Shown here: in pieces, positions 24,222 through 34,274 of the stretch
How the letters are laid out: each line of letters opens with the position of its first letter
Position numbering within the stretch: the stretch's first letter is position 1
Assembly (NCBI GenBank): GCA_944470555.2
Contig: OX104127.1
Location: 141,378,786 to 141,442,785, forward strand
DNA from: Heterobilharzia americana
Lineage: Eukaryota; Platyhelminthes; Trematoda; Strigeidida; Schistosomatidae
DNA length: 64,000 nucleotides
Direction of reading: 5' to 3'
Translations under genes and position numbers: made by a program
Notes under the pieces: generated by a model
The model's database searches: none
Told to the model about the DNA's origin: nothing
What the model saw: the letters and a program-made list of their open reading frames with translations, nothing else

Positions 24222-24485
24222 ATACTTTTCTCTTGATGAGAGTTTTCTACGTGAACTTGTCGGTCGAAGACTATCAAATAAATCTAGACGTGAATTAGCT
24301 GATATTGCAGAAAGATGTGAACTACAGTTACGAAGTTGTAAAAGGCAGTTTGATAATCTGTCATGTGTTGCTCGCCGTACTGAAGACTTACCCGGTCGAC
24401 TAACTGATAACATAAGAAATTGTTTTCTTCTACCAGAATGGCTTGCTGAGTGTTATGCTGCTGTTATATTTATCACAAGTAACAG
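24222..24485 (+). CDS. FIBP: FIBP homologue, exon B
   Basis: The most diagnostic exon of the gene. The acceptor ATTATTTAG and phase 2 entry complete an Ile codon. It then reads YFSLDESFLRELVGRRL, an ADIAERC segment, SCKRQFDN, then LTDNIRNCFLLPEWLA and YAAVIFITSNR. The order and spacing match roughly human FIBP residues 95-183, including the CRRQFDN and DNIxxxFLL blocks. The exon ends AAC AG/GTAAGT in phase 2, and the split Arg is completed by exon C. No stop or frameshift is present. Confidence 0.9.
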
Positions 24486-25099
24486 GTAAGTGTATACACC
24501 ATAAGATTATTTCAACTAAGAAATGACTTTGTATCACATTGAACAAATTGATGATATAAACCTCTATCGATTGAAATAATTGACTTGTAATGTTGAATAA
24601 AGTTAAAAGAGCGTTGAAACTAATCTGACGACTGAAGCTGATCAAACTAACATACTATCGTAATCTAACCGGTTATCTGCTATCATTTTTAGCCATGTAC
24701 TCAACTACACGCTTTGTCATTGACTTACTTTTGTATTACGGGAAATAATAACGTTTGTATGCTGAAAATGAATGCCAGCTCAAATTCTAACGTCATTAAG
24801 GGAAGTCTCTTCACTCTCTAACTTCCCATAAGAAGTGAACTTGACATTTTATAACTATTTATTCATTATATGTTTTTTCTCAATTTATATTTACTCCTTC
24901 GCTGGTCTTTTTCTCTTCTGCTTACAAGTGTAGTAGTTTCGATCGCCGCAGGTTCCTCATTATTCCATTCAGTCACATATTTAATGAGGTCACTAATTCA
25001 TATCTAGCTAGTGGCTTCTTAGTCGTTTATAAATAGATGATGCATGGACTTTCTTATTTGTTTTTAACTAGCCAGTTTTATCCTATTCTATATATTCAG
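24486..25099. other. FIBP intron without a recognised element
   Basis: A 614-base intron, GTAAGT to TATATTCAG. No SINE or LINE was recognised. Confidence 0.7.
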
Positions 25100-25197
25100 A
25101 TTTGAAACATCAAAAAAGAGTCTTTCATATCTTACATTTGGAAATTTGGCATATTGTGCGGGTCAACTGATGACTTATTGGTTGGCCAGTGGGAAAG
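25100..25197 (+). CDS. FIBP: FIBP homologue, exon C
   Basis: It enters after TATATTCAG and completes the Arg codon begun in exon B, then reads FETSKKSLSYLTFGNLAYCA and ends LMTYWLASGK. This corresponds to the FETGKKxLxYLSFGxxAxCA region of the family. The donor is AAA G/GTAAGT in phase 1, matched by exon D. The vertebrate Gly/Asp-rich insert after this region is shorter here. Confidence 0.9.
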
Positions 25198-25439
25198 GTA
25201 AGTAAGTATAATTGTATTTCGCGGTATAATAGATTATAATTCAGTTTATTATTATCATTGTTACGATTAGTTGCACGGTTTGATCAAAGATGCACTTTCT
25301 CTGTGTACCAGATGAAGTAAACATCGCATACATTAAGTTCTAACTCTGTATAAGTTTAAATCTTAGCAAGTTAGTATAAACCATCTAGAAAGTGAAGTTG
25401 TAAACTCAGTTATGATACTTGTAATTTTTCGTTGCCATA

Positions 25440-25745
25440 GAGTGCCGAATTGCTTGAGCTTTGTTGATTGATGGGTTTCCATTCTGACGCCTCGATACTG
25501 CTGGATATTCATGATATTATGTTGATCTTGGTGACTAGCAGATAAATCCAGGGTACGCCTTTCGTCCTGTTTAGGACACGTCAGCTGGATGTACTTGCAC
25601 TCCAGTGAGTTGTGTTGTTCCTATTGAGGCTCGAAGCCACTACCCTTTACTTCAAACATCAGAGCGTTATCCACTAATCTACTGGGGCATGATAGCCACC
25701 TCTTGTGCAATAGGTATCATTTGTTATTATAATACTTATAATTTC
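25440..25745 (-). repeat. SINE-A (Sm-alpha-like) copy
   Basis: Minus-strand copy of the schistosome Sm-alpha-like element. It has a tRNA-type head (A-box and B-box region at 25620-25690 on the minus strand) followed by a hammerhead region at 25530-25578. The ribozyme core is CTGACGT rather than CTGACGA and the helix III side is altered, so it is probably inactive. It forms an inverted pair with the next copy. Confidence 0.65.
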
Positions 25746-26025
25746 CCATTGGTATACAGGGCCAAATTGCTTGAGCTTTGTTGACAGATGGGCTCCAAAG
25801 TGGATGCTTCGATATTGCTGGATACTCATGATGTTATATTGATCTGTCGTGCCCCAGTGGTTTAGTGGATAACGCTCTGGCATTTGAAGTGAAAGGTGGT
25901 GGATTTGAGCCTCAGCGAGAACAACATCACTGATTGGAGTGCAGGTACATCCAAGTGACGGGTCCTAAATGAGACGAAACGCGCATCCTGCATTCCTCTG
26001 TTAGTCACCAAGATCAGTAGTATCA
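25745..26025 (+). repeat. SINE-A (Sm-alpha-like) copy, partner of inverted pair
   Basis: 25745-25850 repeats, on the same strand as the previous copy, the body segment with GGGCCAAATTGCTTGAGC. From 25855 the orientation flips: the promoter CCCCAGTGGTTTAGTGGATA and the B-box GGATTTGAGCC read on the plus strand, followed by a decayed hammerhead (GTGACGG core, GAAA kept) at 25947-25995. Confidence 0.6.
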
Positions 26026-26039
26026 ACTCACTGTTAGGT

Positions 26040-27590
26040 TTTTTAATTTTACAGTCTACTTAACTAAATCCTTTTCATAAAAATAACCAATCTAGTGCTA
26101 TAAACTCTCAGGCTTATATATGTTCAACTTAGTGGTACAAACAAAGCCTCATGTTATGAAAAACAAAAGTCGGTGCAAATTCATATCATTATTATGATAT
26201 AAAGACTATAAAAATCTTGTTCCATTGGAGAAATTTTAGTTCACAGTAAAACATTTACTTCCAAAACTTGTAACAAGAAACAAAAAAATGAAATTGATGG
26301 AGGTAAACTATGATAAAAGGCAAAAAACTTTGAATAATTTGTTTAAGAATAGTGTGACAAAATGTATCTTCTTCAGCGTTTACGAAAGTGGAATTCCAGG
26401 TAATGTCTTGTTCAATTGGAGACATTTTTACATCTATTACTAATGTTTGCTTAGTCTAAAAGATTTCTCATCTATCTCTTTGCTGTTAACTGTTAAAATA
26501 TGCATGTATGAAGTATGTAGTGCTTCTTCTGTTGTATAAATCAAAGTTATTTTATAAAACCGTTATGCTTCTACGCATCATGGAATCATTTGTTTACAAT
26601 GTATACTCTTCAAGCTTTAAAACTACACTCAAATTCTTTAGATGCTTTCTGTAGTTATAATCATATTTAAATTAAGTATGTTACAGTCTAATAATAATAA
26701 TAATAACCGCTTTATTCCAAACAATATGTATGAGAGTATGGAATTCTGAGCGTGTAATTTTTCAATAAATTCACTCACAGAACAATACTTTCAGACGTAA
26801 CGGTTACTGTATGGGAATGATGTTAATAATAACAGTATTCAAGACAATAATGTAAAATAACCAGTTGGTTCTTGATAAGCGTCCGTTCCATAATGAAGAA
26901 TCAACAGGAATGCAGGCGTAATTTTGGAGGTGGTAGTTTATTCAGACGGTATAAGAATCTGTAACTCAAGCTAAGCATCTGATGGATAGAAATTTGATGC
27001 TTTTTTTCGCACCGAAAAGTCCACTTGCACATAAAGTAACATTTTTTTCTCTGCTTTGTTATTGACTCGAGAAACGGAGAGTTGGAAACAGTTTAAAAAT
27101 GTGCAAGAATACATGATACGTTCAAAAAACATTTAATTGATTAAAACAAATTGAAAGGAAAGAATTTGATAAAAAATGTTCGGTGGATAAATTTGGTTGC
27201 CCAAGAAGGCCGCCGTCAGAACGTATATACGAACCACACCAGCTACAGTTTTCTCGAATGGGCAAATAAAGCTGTCTATTAGCTTTATAAATCCATATTT
27301 TCATCGGTATTTAATCCAAACTTTTTAGAAAATTTTTGCTCACATTCATCTTTGTTTCTAAAACTAAAAATATGTTAAACTGCGCAACTGTACAACATAA
27401 ATCCACCTTAAAATGATCATCAAGAATAAAAGCGCTGAAATAATTTACTCTAAAATTACCACACGTCATCCAATTATGTTATCTTCGTGTTCAATGGAGT
27501 GAGACACACGTTTATACCACTATACCACCAACTGAGGTCAGTCTATGATGAATATCAACCTGAAGTCGATGAATCCCCCAAAACCTCAAA
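26040..27590. other. FIBP intron sequence without recognised element
   Basis: AT-rich intron. A short (AAT)n run lies at 26687-26705. No other family was recognised. Confidence 0.5.
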
Positions 27591-27594
27591 GTTG

Positions 27595-28015
27595 AAATAA
27601 TGTAGTACTCATTGGTGACTAGCTTCGAGAAGTGATTTCCGAAGTTCCAATGAGAAATCGTGACCATTGGGGCCAACCAAGTCGAACATGAGGACTGTTA
27701 CTCAATGACGACATTGGATGGAGGTCGCTCTATATTGTGAACTGACAGAAGTAGGAAATCTGGACCATTGGATTCTGATCTAGGGGCTCAGTGGTAACGT
27801 GCTGGCCACGGAGCTTGAACGTCCTGGGTTCGGTCGCTGATGGGGCGGGATTACGGATGTGCACTGCTGAGGTGTCCCCTACTAGGATAAAACAGCTGTC
27901 CAGTGCTCTCAGATTCCCATTGTTTCTCCAACTGATGTCAGTCCATGACGAATACCAACCTGAAGTCAATGAATCTCCACAAACCCCAAAATTGAATATG
28001 GGAATATGCAGAAAA
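27595..28015 (+). repeat. SINE-B copy, near full length
   Basis: A long copy of the second hammerhead SINE family. Its leader runs from GTGACTAGCTTCGAGAAGTG (27602), with the A-box GGCTCAGTGGTAACGTG at 27788, a B-box-like GGGTTCGGTCGC at 27828, the hammerhead region at 27858-27905 and the tail CCAACTGATGTCAGTC at 27928. The ribozyme core is CTGAGGT and GATAAAA, so it is damaged. The full family unit is about 410 bases. Confidence 0.7.
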
Positions 28016-28294
28016 CTGTTCACATCTAACAACAAAACGAGGTCCTTTTGAAATCAGTGGGTTTTTGTTTAGAATAAAGAGGCTTCGATGTCATTTTCTT
28101 CCTTTCTTAAACTTCCAGTCATACTTAGTTAGTGTCATGAAAATTTTTCTATGAATCTCACACACTTGAAGAGTTTTTTAATTTTTGTTACACAACGCAG
28201 ACATTCAACTCAAGAACAGTGTACAGACTTACGTACTTGATTGAAGGCTAAACTTATACATACTCCACATTGTTTGTCAAAATCGAAAATCGCA

Positions 28295-28465
28295 ATGCAT
28301 TCAGCAACCTTGTGAAAATTCATACAGTAGGCAATAAACTACACCTATTATTTGAGGGTTAATGATACTATCACCTGGCTACCCAAAACTTGGTAGGTTG
28401 AGCGATGTTCGAACCAGTAACCCCATTGCCTCAAAGTCATCTGCATAAATCGATAAACTATAACT
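28295..28465 (-). repeat. SINE-D copy beside FIBP exon D
   Basis: Same family as 18456-18625 (shares AGCAACCTTGTG, the CTACACCTATTATTTGAGG block and the reverse B-box region at 28410-28425). It ends about 65 bases before FIBP exon D. Confidence 0.6.
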
Positions 28466-28531
28466 CCACACCTATTCCTCAATGTACAATGATTTCCTCT
28501 ATCTATTATCGAAATTCTATTTACTCTACAG

Positions 28532-28643
28532 ATTCAAAAGGTGAGACATATGTCAGCATTGATTTGGATCTACAATTTTTTCATGATCTGAAAGAATTTA
28601 AACCATTAGTTGAGAAGAAAGAATGTCTGGATAAGCATAAACA
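28532..28643 (+). CDS. FIBP: FIBP homologue, exon D
   Basis: It enters after TTTACTCTACAG in phase 1 and completes an Asp codon, then reads SKGETYVSIDLDLQFFHDL, KEFKPLVEKKECLDKHK. This matches the MDLDKEFLQDLKELKxLVADKDLLDLHK region of FIBP. It ends AAA CA/GTAAGT, phase 2. Exon E, however, opens in phase 0, so the D-E junction as written loses one base of reading frame (see findings). A second GTAAGT four bases downstream cannot be used because the frame would meet TAA. Confidence 0.85.
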
Positions 28644-28959
28644 GTAAGTAAGTAATAATATAATGTGTAATTCAGCTCAGTAACTACTTACAGTTTAGTA
28701 TACTAGATAAAGACTACATCTATTATGTGAAGATTCATCTTACTGTCTGGCTTCTTAAGCCTCCACAAGTAAAGCAGCATTGAAACCCATCACTTACTGA
28801 TTGTATGTTGACTGTTACAACCGTGCAGCTATACCTTGTACACGTTTAATTAAATATATTGTTCGAAAAATTTCAACTTTATGATACCTAACATAGTGCT
28901 AGTTCATTTGAACATATTACATAATAGTCTGAACGATATACTTGCAAACATTTTTCCAA

Positions 28960-29160
28960 TTAAACTCTATTCCAAGTTGTTATTCATCGAAGACTGACAT
29001 CAGTTGGAGGAACAAAGGAAACCTGGGAGCACTGGACAGCTGTTTCGTCCTAGTATGGGACTCCTCAGCAGTGCGCACCCACGACCCCACCAGCAGGGAT
29101 CGAACCCGCGACCTTCAGGTTCCGCGACCAGCGCGTTACCATTGAGCCACTGGGTCAGAA
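28960..29160 (-). repeat. SINE-B copy, minus half of an inverted pair
   Basis: On the minus strand: A-box GGCTCAATGGTAACGCG, B-box GCGGGTTCGATCCC, hammerhead at 29029-29074 and the GATGTCAGTCTTCGATGAAT tail. The tRNA-like promoter is very well kept, so the copy is young. Confidence 0.8.
29029..29074 (-). ncRNA. Hammerhead ribozyme, core intact (SINE-B)
   Basis: Read on the minus strand: helix I GCACTG, core CTGAGGA (fits CUGANGA), helix II GTCC-CATACTA-GGAC, core GAAA, helix III as the self-complementary ACAGCTGT without loop, cleavage base C, then CAGTGC. Helix I pairs perfectly over six bases and helix II over four. A minimal type I hammerhead of this kind usually works best as a dimer. 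Confidence 0.85.
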
Positions 29161-29199
29161 TCCAATGCTCCATATTCCCAACTTCTGTTAGCTCACGAT

Positions 29200-29345
29200 A
29201 TAGCGCTGGTGGGGTCGTGGGTGTGCACTGCTGAGGAGTCCCATACTAGGACGAAACAGCTGTCCAGTGCTCCCAGGTTTCCTTTGTTCCTCCAACTGAT
29301 GTCAGTCTTCGATGAATAACAACTTGAAATATTTCCAAATCTCCA
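29200..29345 (+). repeat. SINE-B copy, plus half of an inverted pair
   Basis: A 5'-truncated copy starting at GCTGGTGGGGTCGTGGGTG, identical or nearly so to the reverse complement of 28975-29095, so the two form a hairpin with a loop of about 110 bases. It contains an intact hammerhead and the usual tail. Confidence 0.8.
29225..29270 (+). ncRNA. Hammerhead ribozyme, core intact (SINE-B, plus strand)
   Basis: Same structure as 29029-29074: GCACTG, CTGAGGA, GTCC-CATACTA-GGAC, GAAA, ACAGCTGT, C, CAGTGC, with every pair intact. The + strand copy lies in the sense of the FIBP primary transcript, so intron cleavage is conceivable. Confidence 0.85.
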
Positions 29346-29825
29346 CAACCCCCTCAAAATTTAATTAAACTCTATTCAACAAGGTTTTCATTTTCTTCGA
29401 ACAATTTGCCTTTTTTATATACTGTTATTAAGTAGTTGAAAGAATGTAGAGGTATCAACTATTCTGTTGATTTCCAAAAACAAAATCAAAATCTATAACT
29501 TTAAATAAGTTCATATCCCTTTTAAAATCAGAATCTCCATTTTTAATAACTGAAATTCAAAGCTACTCAACATTTTAATAATGAATAACAGAAATAAACG
29601 ATGTATGAAAAGTGGTTAATAGACGGGAACTTTATGTTCCAATCTTAAATGGCAATTAAAATCTAATCTTTTACTCGAAATTTTGTTACACATGACTTCT
29701 TGATTATATTTCTCAAATTAACTGTTAAGTTTTCGTTAACAATGATGCTTAGTAAGTGACTTCCTTCAGTATGTAATACCATATTCAAATGAGGAATATA
29801 CTTTGAAATGATATGTATTTACTAA
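29346..29825. other. FIBP intron sequence without recognised element
   Basis: AT-rich, with no recognised family. Confidence 0.5.
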
Positions 29826-30050
29826 CAGACCTGACTCGGTGGCTCAATGGTAACATGTTGACCACAGAGCCTGAAGGTCCTGGTCCCGACACCTCGCGTA
29901 GCGAAGTCATAGATGCGTACTGCTGAGAAATCCCATACTAGGACGAAACATCTGCTCAGTACCTCCAGGGTTCCAATGTTTCTTCGACTGATGTCAATCC
30001 ATGGTGAATGCCGACTGAGAGTTTGTAGGTTGCAATTTCAAATGCTCACT
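29826..30050 (+). repeat. SINE-B copy, divergent
   Basis: A-box GTGGCTCAATGGTAACATG at 29840, a rearranged B-box region, and a hammerhead region near 29918-29965 with core CTGAGAA (damaged) and GAAA kept, then the CGACTGATGTCAATCC tail. Confidence 0.65.
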
Positions 30051-30284
30051 TTGAGCAAATAATTCGTAAAAGAATCCGTTTTTACCATGATCACTATCTT
30101 CCCATAGGATGGCTTGTTGGTGTTGTAGTTGGTTCGTTTGGAGTCATGTCAATCTGAAATTTATTTACTGACGAAACAAGAAGGTCAAAACCTGTAATGA
30201 AAAAAAGTTAAGTTTCTTTCTGTCGATACACTATAAAAGGTTGTGTGTGTGTGTATTCTTTGCTGAAACTGGTTGATAATGTTT

Positions 30285-30715
30285 AACTTACAAGTCAAGC
30301 CGAAGTAGGCCCAGGCTGGAAAAAGGCCCGAGGTAGCCAGACTAAAACATGACACCAATGCATGAAGTCTCTGACTGTTGATTTGAGCCATGTGAGGCGA
30401 TGCAGACTAGGTAGTTGGGGTCCGCGGGACAAGAGGAACAAGTGGTTGGAGACTCTAGGTGATCATATGGCTGAGAACCGACATCAGTGGCGCAGATGTA
30501 TACACACATTATCTTCATCTTAACGACGCTATACCGAATCTCACCATTTTGTCATTCCTCTTTTCTTTCTTCTCGTACTTAATATTTCTTTTGACTGCAT
30601 TCTCTTATCTTCACCCTTCACCTCACTACCTTTTCTACTTGATGTACTGATATGAGGTGTGGCAACTCGGACCGTTACGCAGTAATGCCTGGTCCTATGT
30701 TGATATTGATTGACG
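30285..30715 (+). pseudogene. SR2-like LINE 3' end, 5' truncated
   Basis: The reading frame gives a SQTKTWHQCMKSLTVDLSHV-type segment with frame slips, then a GPRDKRNKWLETLGD and QWRRCIHTLSS segment, followed by the terminal CTTCATCTTAA and the GGTGTGGCAACTCGGAC / CCTGGTCCTATG tail. This is the C-terminus and 3' UTR of the RTE/SR2-like family at 16060-18960. Confidence 0.65.
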
Positions 30716-30989
30716 TAATGTGGTAAAACAGTTGAAATTAACATGGGTTTAGATGCATCTGCACTATTATGTTCGCTTGAAGCCATTTCACCTAGAATCA
30801 TCAACTATCGGTTTCCGTTGTCACATGCACTGGCGAAAAAAGGAGACTTACAAATGAAACTTAATATCCAGTAAATCTTCAGTGTCTGAACACTAGTTTC
30901 TACTTAGTGATTGTCGCAGTCGTTTTCTCTCTGAATCCAGGACTGCATTTTATTTTATCTACTGGTAAGTCATTATTCTGCAGTCTACT

Positions 30990-31350
30990 TGGTTGCTAGT
31001 AGTGGAATCCCGGACACGTGTTCCGTCTTATTTGGGACTCGTCAGCCAGATGTACTTGCGCCCCGTTGAGTGATGTCGTTCTCATTGATACTCGAACCCA
31101 GTATCCATCGCTGCAAAGTCAAATGGTTATCCACTAGGCCGCTGGGGGATGAAAGCCACTTCTTGTGCAACGGGTATCGGTTATTATTTGATACTTGTAG
31201 TCTTCCGTTGCTATACTGGATTGTATAGCTCGACCTTTATTGGCAAATGGCCTCCTATGCAGATGCCTCGTTACTGCCTGACTTCTCGTTATGCTGTTGT
31301 CTGCTTGGTAGATAGCAATGGAATCCAGGTCGCATGTTTTATCCTATTTA
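30990..31350 (-). repeat. SINE-A (Sm-alpha-like) in tandem, a little over one unit
   Basis: A hammerhead region at about 31003-31050 is followed on the minus strand by the B- and A-box region (31080-31145), then body sequence, then a second partial hammerhead start (GGAATCCAGGTCGCATGTTT) at 31319. The distance from one ribozyme end to the next is about 325 bases, so the copy preserves a tandem junction of the monomer. The first ribozyme has CTGACGA but GGAA in place of GAAA. Confidence 0.65.
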
Positions 31351-31384
31351 GATTAGGTTTACAAAAGGCTAAGTGTCTCTAAAT

Positions 31385-31600
31385 CAAAGCATGGGACCAG
31401 TTCATGAAATCTTTGACTGTTGGCTTGGATCATATAGAGAGATATGGGCTGTGTGACTGGGCCCTCAAGACGATATAAATAATGGTTTGCAAGTCCTAGT
31501 GATATGGTTCAAAATCGATTTTGTTGGTTACTTTCAATAATCTGCATCGATTTATTATTTGTCTCCACTCATACACCTTTACCGACCTTATTATCTCACT
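31385..31600 (+). pseudogene. SR2-like LINE 3' fragment
   Basis: It contains GTTCATGAAATCTTTGACTG, a TTGGATCATA and GGCCC segment and GTCCTAGTGATATGGTTCA, matching the end of the SR2-like coding part at 30350-30500 with many changes. Confidence 0.5.
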
Positions 31601-32263
31601 TTTTTTGATCCAGATTAGATTTACTCCTTCGATAAAGCAAATAGTGATACAGATTTTGAAATGATGCAAAAGATTTGTAGCTAACGATGAGGATGATGGT
31701 GGCTTGGTGTTCTCTGAACTTTGATACTTTGTCGTGAACACTTCATCACCAAGATTGCTGACATCTTCAGCATTAACTTCATAAAGAACGTTTAGATAGT
31801 GTTTTCACCGACTTTGAATGTTGTTGAGTTGTAAGTTGAGGAAGAGATTTTTACCACCCCTTGACTTTTTTGATCTTAAATTTCCTTCAGTCACATTGGT
31901 TAATTTCTTTGGGTGATAGATCCCAACTGATAGCTGCTACCTTGACGTGGTGATCAGGCTTTATGTCTCAATGATCTAAAAAGCTATGCTGGTGGAACAC
32001 TTATTCCTTTATGTTCTACCATACCAGAAACGTCTGTTGGATAGTTGTTAGACAACAATCAGTTATCATTGTAGTTTAAATTCCTACGTATGACGGGTGT
32101 CAGACGGCAACGTTGTGTTCTTCACCACTGTGTACACTATGTTAACACTCACTTCAGATGAAGTTTTGACACTTTTTATCATAATAAGCTCTCGTATTAT
32201 ACGAAGAACCCATTGTTTTAATCTGCACATTTTGAATTGGTTTATTTTTCTACAATTCCACAG

Positions 32264-32332
32264 TTTGTCATACGTAGTCTTTCTGAAGTTCAAGCAAAGA
32301 TTATCTTAACAAATTTAGAACCGAATTTTAAA
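32264..32332 (+). CDS. FIBP: FIBP homologue, exon E
   Basis: A 69-base exon after CTACAATTCCACAG. In the only frame consistent with its flanks it reads FVIRSLSEVQAK then LTNLEPNFK. This parallels the [21 protein letters not shown] region of the family and ends AAA/GTAAGC in phase 0, matched by exon F. The alternative frame, which would keep phase with exon D, reaches a stop and has no similarity. The missing phase at the D-E border is therefore real in this sequence. Confidence 0.75.
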
Positions 32333-32399
32333 GTAAGCGTATTTTTCTATGTTATCAATTCCGATTGTGCACTTGTTAGTACGGATGAGAAAATTTTTA

Positions 32400-32835
32400 C
32401 CTCTAAAAACGCCATGACTTTTACAGGGTTTATTATTATTATTATTACTATTTTCCCTTGGGTTCCTAGCGGAACATAGGGCTTCAGAAGCACGCCTCCA
32501 TCGCACTCTGTTCTCTGCAGTCTTTTGGGCCTGGCACCACGACTGCCCACAAGCTTTCACTTCTTCCTACATGGTCTCCATGTCACCCTCGCGTCGGCCT
32601 CATTGTTTCCCACTTGGCTCCCACTTGAGGGCCTGGCTGTTCCGTGATGTCTCCAAACGTTCAAACCAATCCATCTCCACTTTTTTCTGCATATTTGTTG
32701 GGTGATAGGTTCTTGGTTGGTTCGTTCGTTCCCAGAGTTTCTTGTTGCTAATACACAATCCCTTTGTCCTTTCCACTCTTCTATCAGTTGTAATTTGGAT
32801 ACGGGTTGCTTTCAGTTTGTAAGATTTCAGCACAG
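32400..32835 (-). pseudogene. RTE-like (Perere-3/SR3-like) 3' end, minus strand
   Basis: It shares the 3' terminus at 32455-32510 with 23535-24045, preceded by a (TTA)n stretch at 32429-32450. The minus-strand frame reads LWERTNQPRTYHPTNMQKKV and MDWFERLETSRNSQALKW, the tail of the same protein family. A 5'-truncated intronic copy that begins about 70 bases after exon E. Confidence 0.7.
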
Positions 32836-32994
32836 TCTAAATGAAGTTTCAATTATAATTGTATCTTAAAAGGTCTGTCATATTTAAACAATTTCATGTG
32901 AACGCCAGACAGAATAATTTTATAATTCTATCTAGGAGACAATCGGAGGACGTAACTTTTTATTCTCTGGATTAATTCAGAAAGTATCTTCCAT

Positions 32995-33085
32995 TTTACT
33001 GCCTTTTTACTTGATGTGGTGAAATGAGATGTGGCAACTTGGATCGTTATTCAGTAATGCCTGGTCCTATGTGATCTTGATGGTG
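32995..33085 (+). repeat. SR2-like 3' UTR remnant
   Basis: Only the terminal tail is present: a TACTTGATGTGGTGAAATGAG stretch, then GTGGCAACTTGGAT and CCTGGTCCTATG, as at 30640-30700. Confidence 0.55.
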
Positions 33086-33089
33086 ATTA

Positions 33090-33695
33090 TGATAATGCTA
33101 CATCTTTTATCACTTGTTATTTAATGAAACAGAGCTATTCACACTGATTAATATTTTAGTTATCACTCCTGAAAACTACCTTTTCGAAAGATTGAAGCTG
33201 AACTTTGGTTGCATTGATACCAGCTATAAAATCCATACAGTTGTCGCCGGTGGAGTGCGAGGCAGAAGACAGTGTGGTATTTTGAAGCCAATCTACCTTC
33301 CATAGATAAAGTAACATCAGCGTTGTACTGCTGGTCATCCACAGGAAACACCTTACTATTGTCACGTCACAGGAATTTGTCCTCAGACCCACATCATGGT
33401 ATAGCTGTTTAGACTGTACTGGGAACTACTTTTCGTTTTACCACTAATCAACAAACCTTTTAGATCTGACAAGGATCGAAGAAACAAATGATCCTATCGC
33501 ATAGCTCATTGGAGTATTTCGTATGTAAACCTGACCACAACGTCACAGTAGCAAATATCGACCGAGCTATACATCTGCAGTAATTAATCAGTAAAAAGCA
33601 TAAGCTTGCCAGGTGTGTAAGTAGTATAACAAATTCTTTCTACCCATATGAACAGAATATTCTTACACTTATAACAATATGCGATTGAGTGGCAT
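33090..33695. other. FIBP intron sequence without recognised element
   Basis: A minus-strand open frame at 33156-33392 and a plus one at 33114-33305 overlap. Neither has a recognised motif or suitable splice sites. Confidence 0.4.
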
Positions 33696-33699
33696 AAAA

Positions 33700-33885
33700 C
33701 TCGTGGGGCTTTGGCTCATTGATTTTGGGAAGATAACTTTCAACAAATGGGTCACGGGTTTGAACCCCGCTGAAACTAATGAAGTTTGTGCAACCAGGTA
33801 ATAGTATCATTAACCCTCATACAATAGGTGTGGTTTATCGCCCACTACATGAATTTGCACAAGATTGCTGAGTGTCTTTGGTTCG
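33700..33885 (+). repeat. SINE-D copy, plus orientation
   Basis: It shows the promoter orientation of this family. The A-box-like TTGGCTCATTGATTTTGG is followed by B-box GGGTTTGAACCCCGC, then the body with ACAATAGGTGTGG and the 3' end GAATTTGCACAAGATTGCTG. No hammerhead core was seen. Confidence 0.65.
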
Positions 33886-34182
33886 ATTTCGGTATAAAAC
33901 TTGTCATTTTCTGCATTTTCACGATGTGTTATTCTAATAGAGATATTGTTTTCCTCCAGTTGCGTATTCGATTCAATATAGGTGAACCTCAAGTATCTAT
34001 GGAATTAATTATTTACAAACCGCTCAATCACGTTAAAAATCACAATAAAACATCGAACTTATTAGGGAGAACTATGTTCCTTTTCGTTCAATTTTACTAC
34101 TATTCTCTACACAGTATATTTAAGCTAGCTACTGGTTTATTATTTTTTATGTTATTTTATTCCCGATTTCTCATTATTTTAG

Positions 34183-34269
34183 CCTATTTCGAAAGCAATA
34201 ATAAACTTGGCTTGTGGTTTAAGTCATGCTCGAGAAATGCGGAATTTTTTCATCGATATAATTGAAAAA
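34183..34269 (+). CDS. FIBP: FIBP homologue, exon F
   Basis: An 87-base exon between ATTATTTTAG and GTAAAT, phase 0 at both ends. It reads PISKAIINLACGLSHAREM, RNFFIDIIEK. This aligns residue for residue with the [29 protein letters not shown] block of FIBP, and continues directly into exon G without gap. The donor GTAAAT is weaker than the others. Confidence 0.85.
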
Positions 34270-34274
34270 GTAAA

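Noticed and set aside
33114..33392. Overlapping plus and minus frames in a FIBP intron
   Set aside because: No recognised motif and no splice sites that fit exons E or F. Probably chance or an unassigned repeat.
34183..34265. The longer 145-codon plus-strand frame (33828-34265) as a single-exon gene
   Set aside because: It uses a different frame from FIBP exon F, starts inside a SINE-D copy and has no motif.
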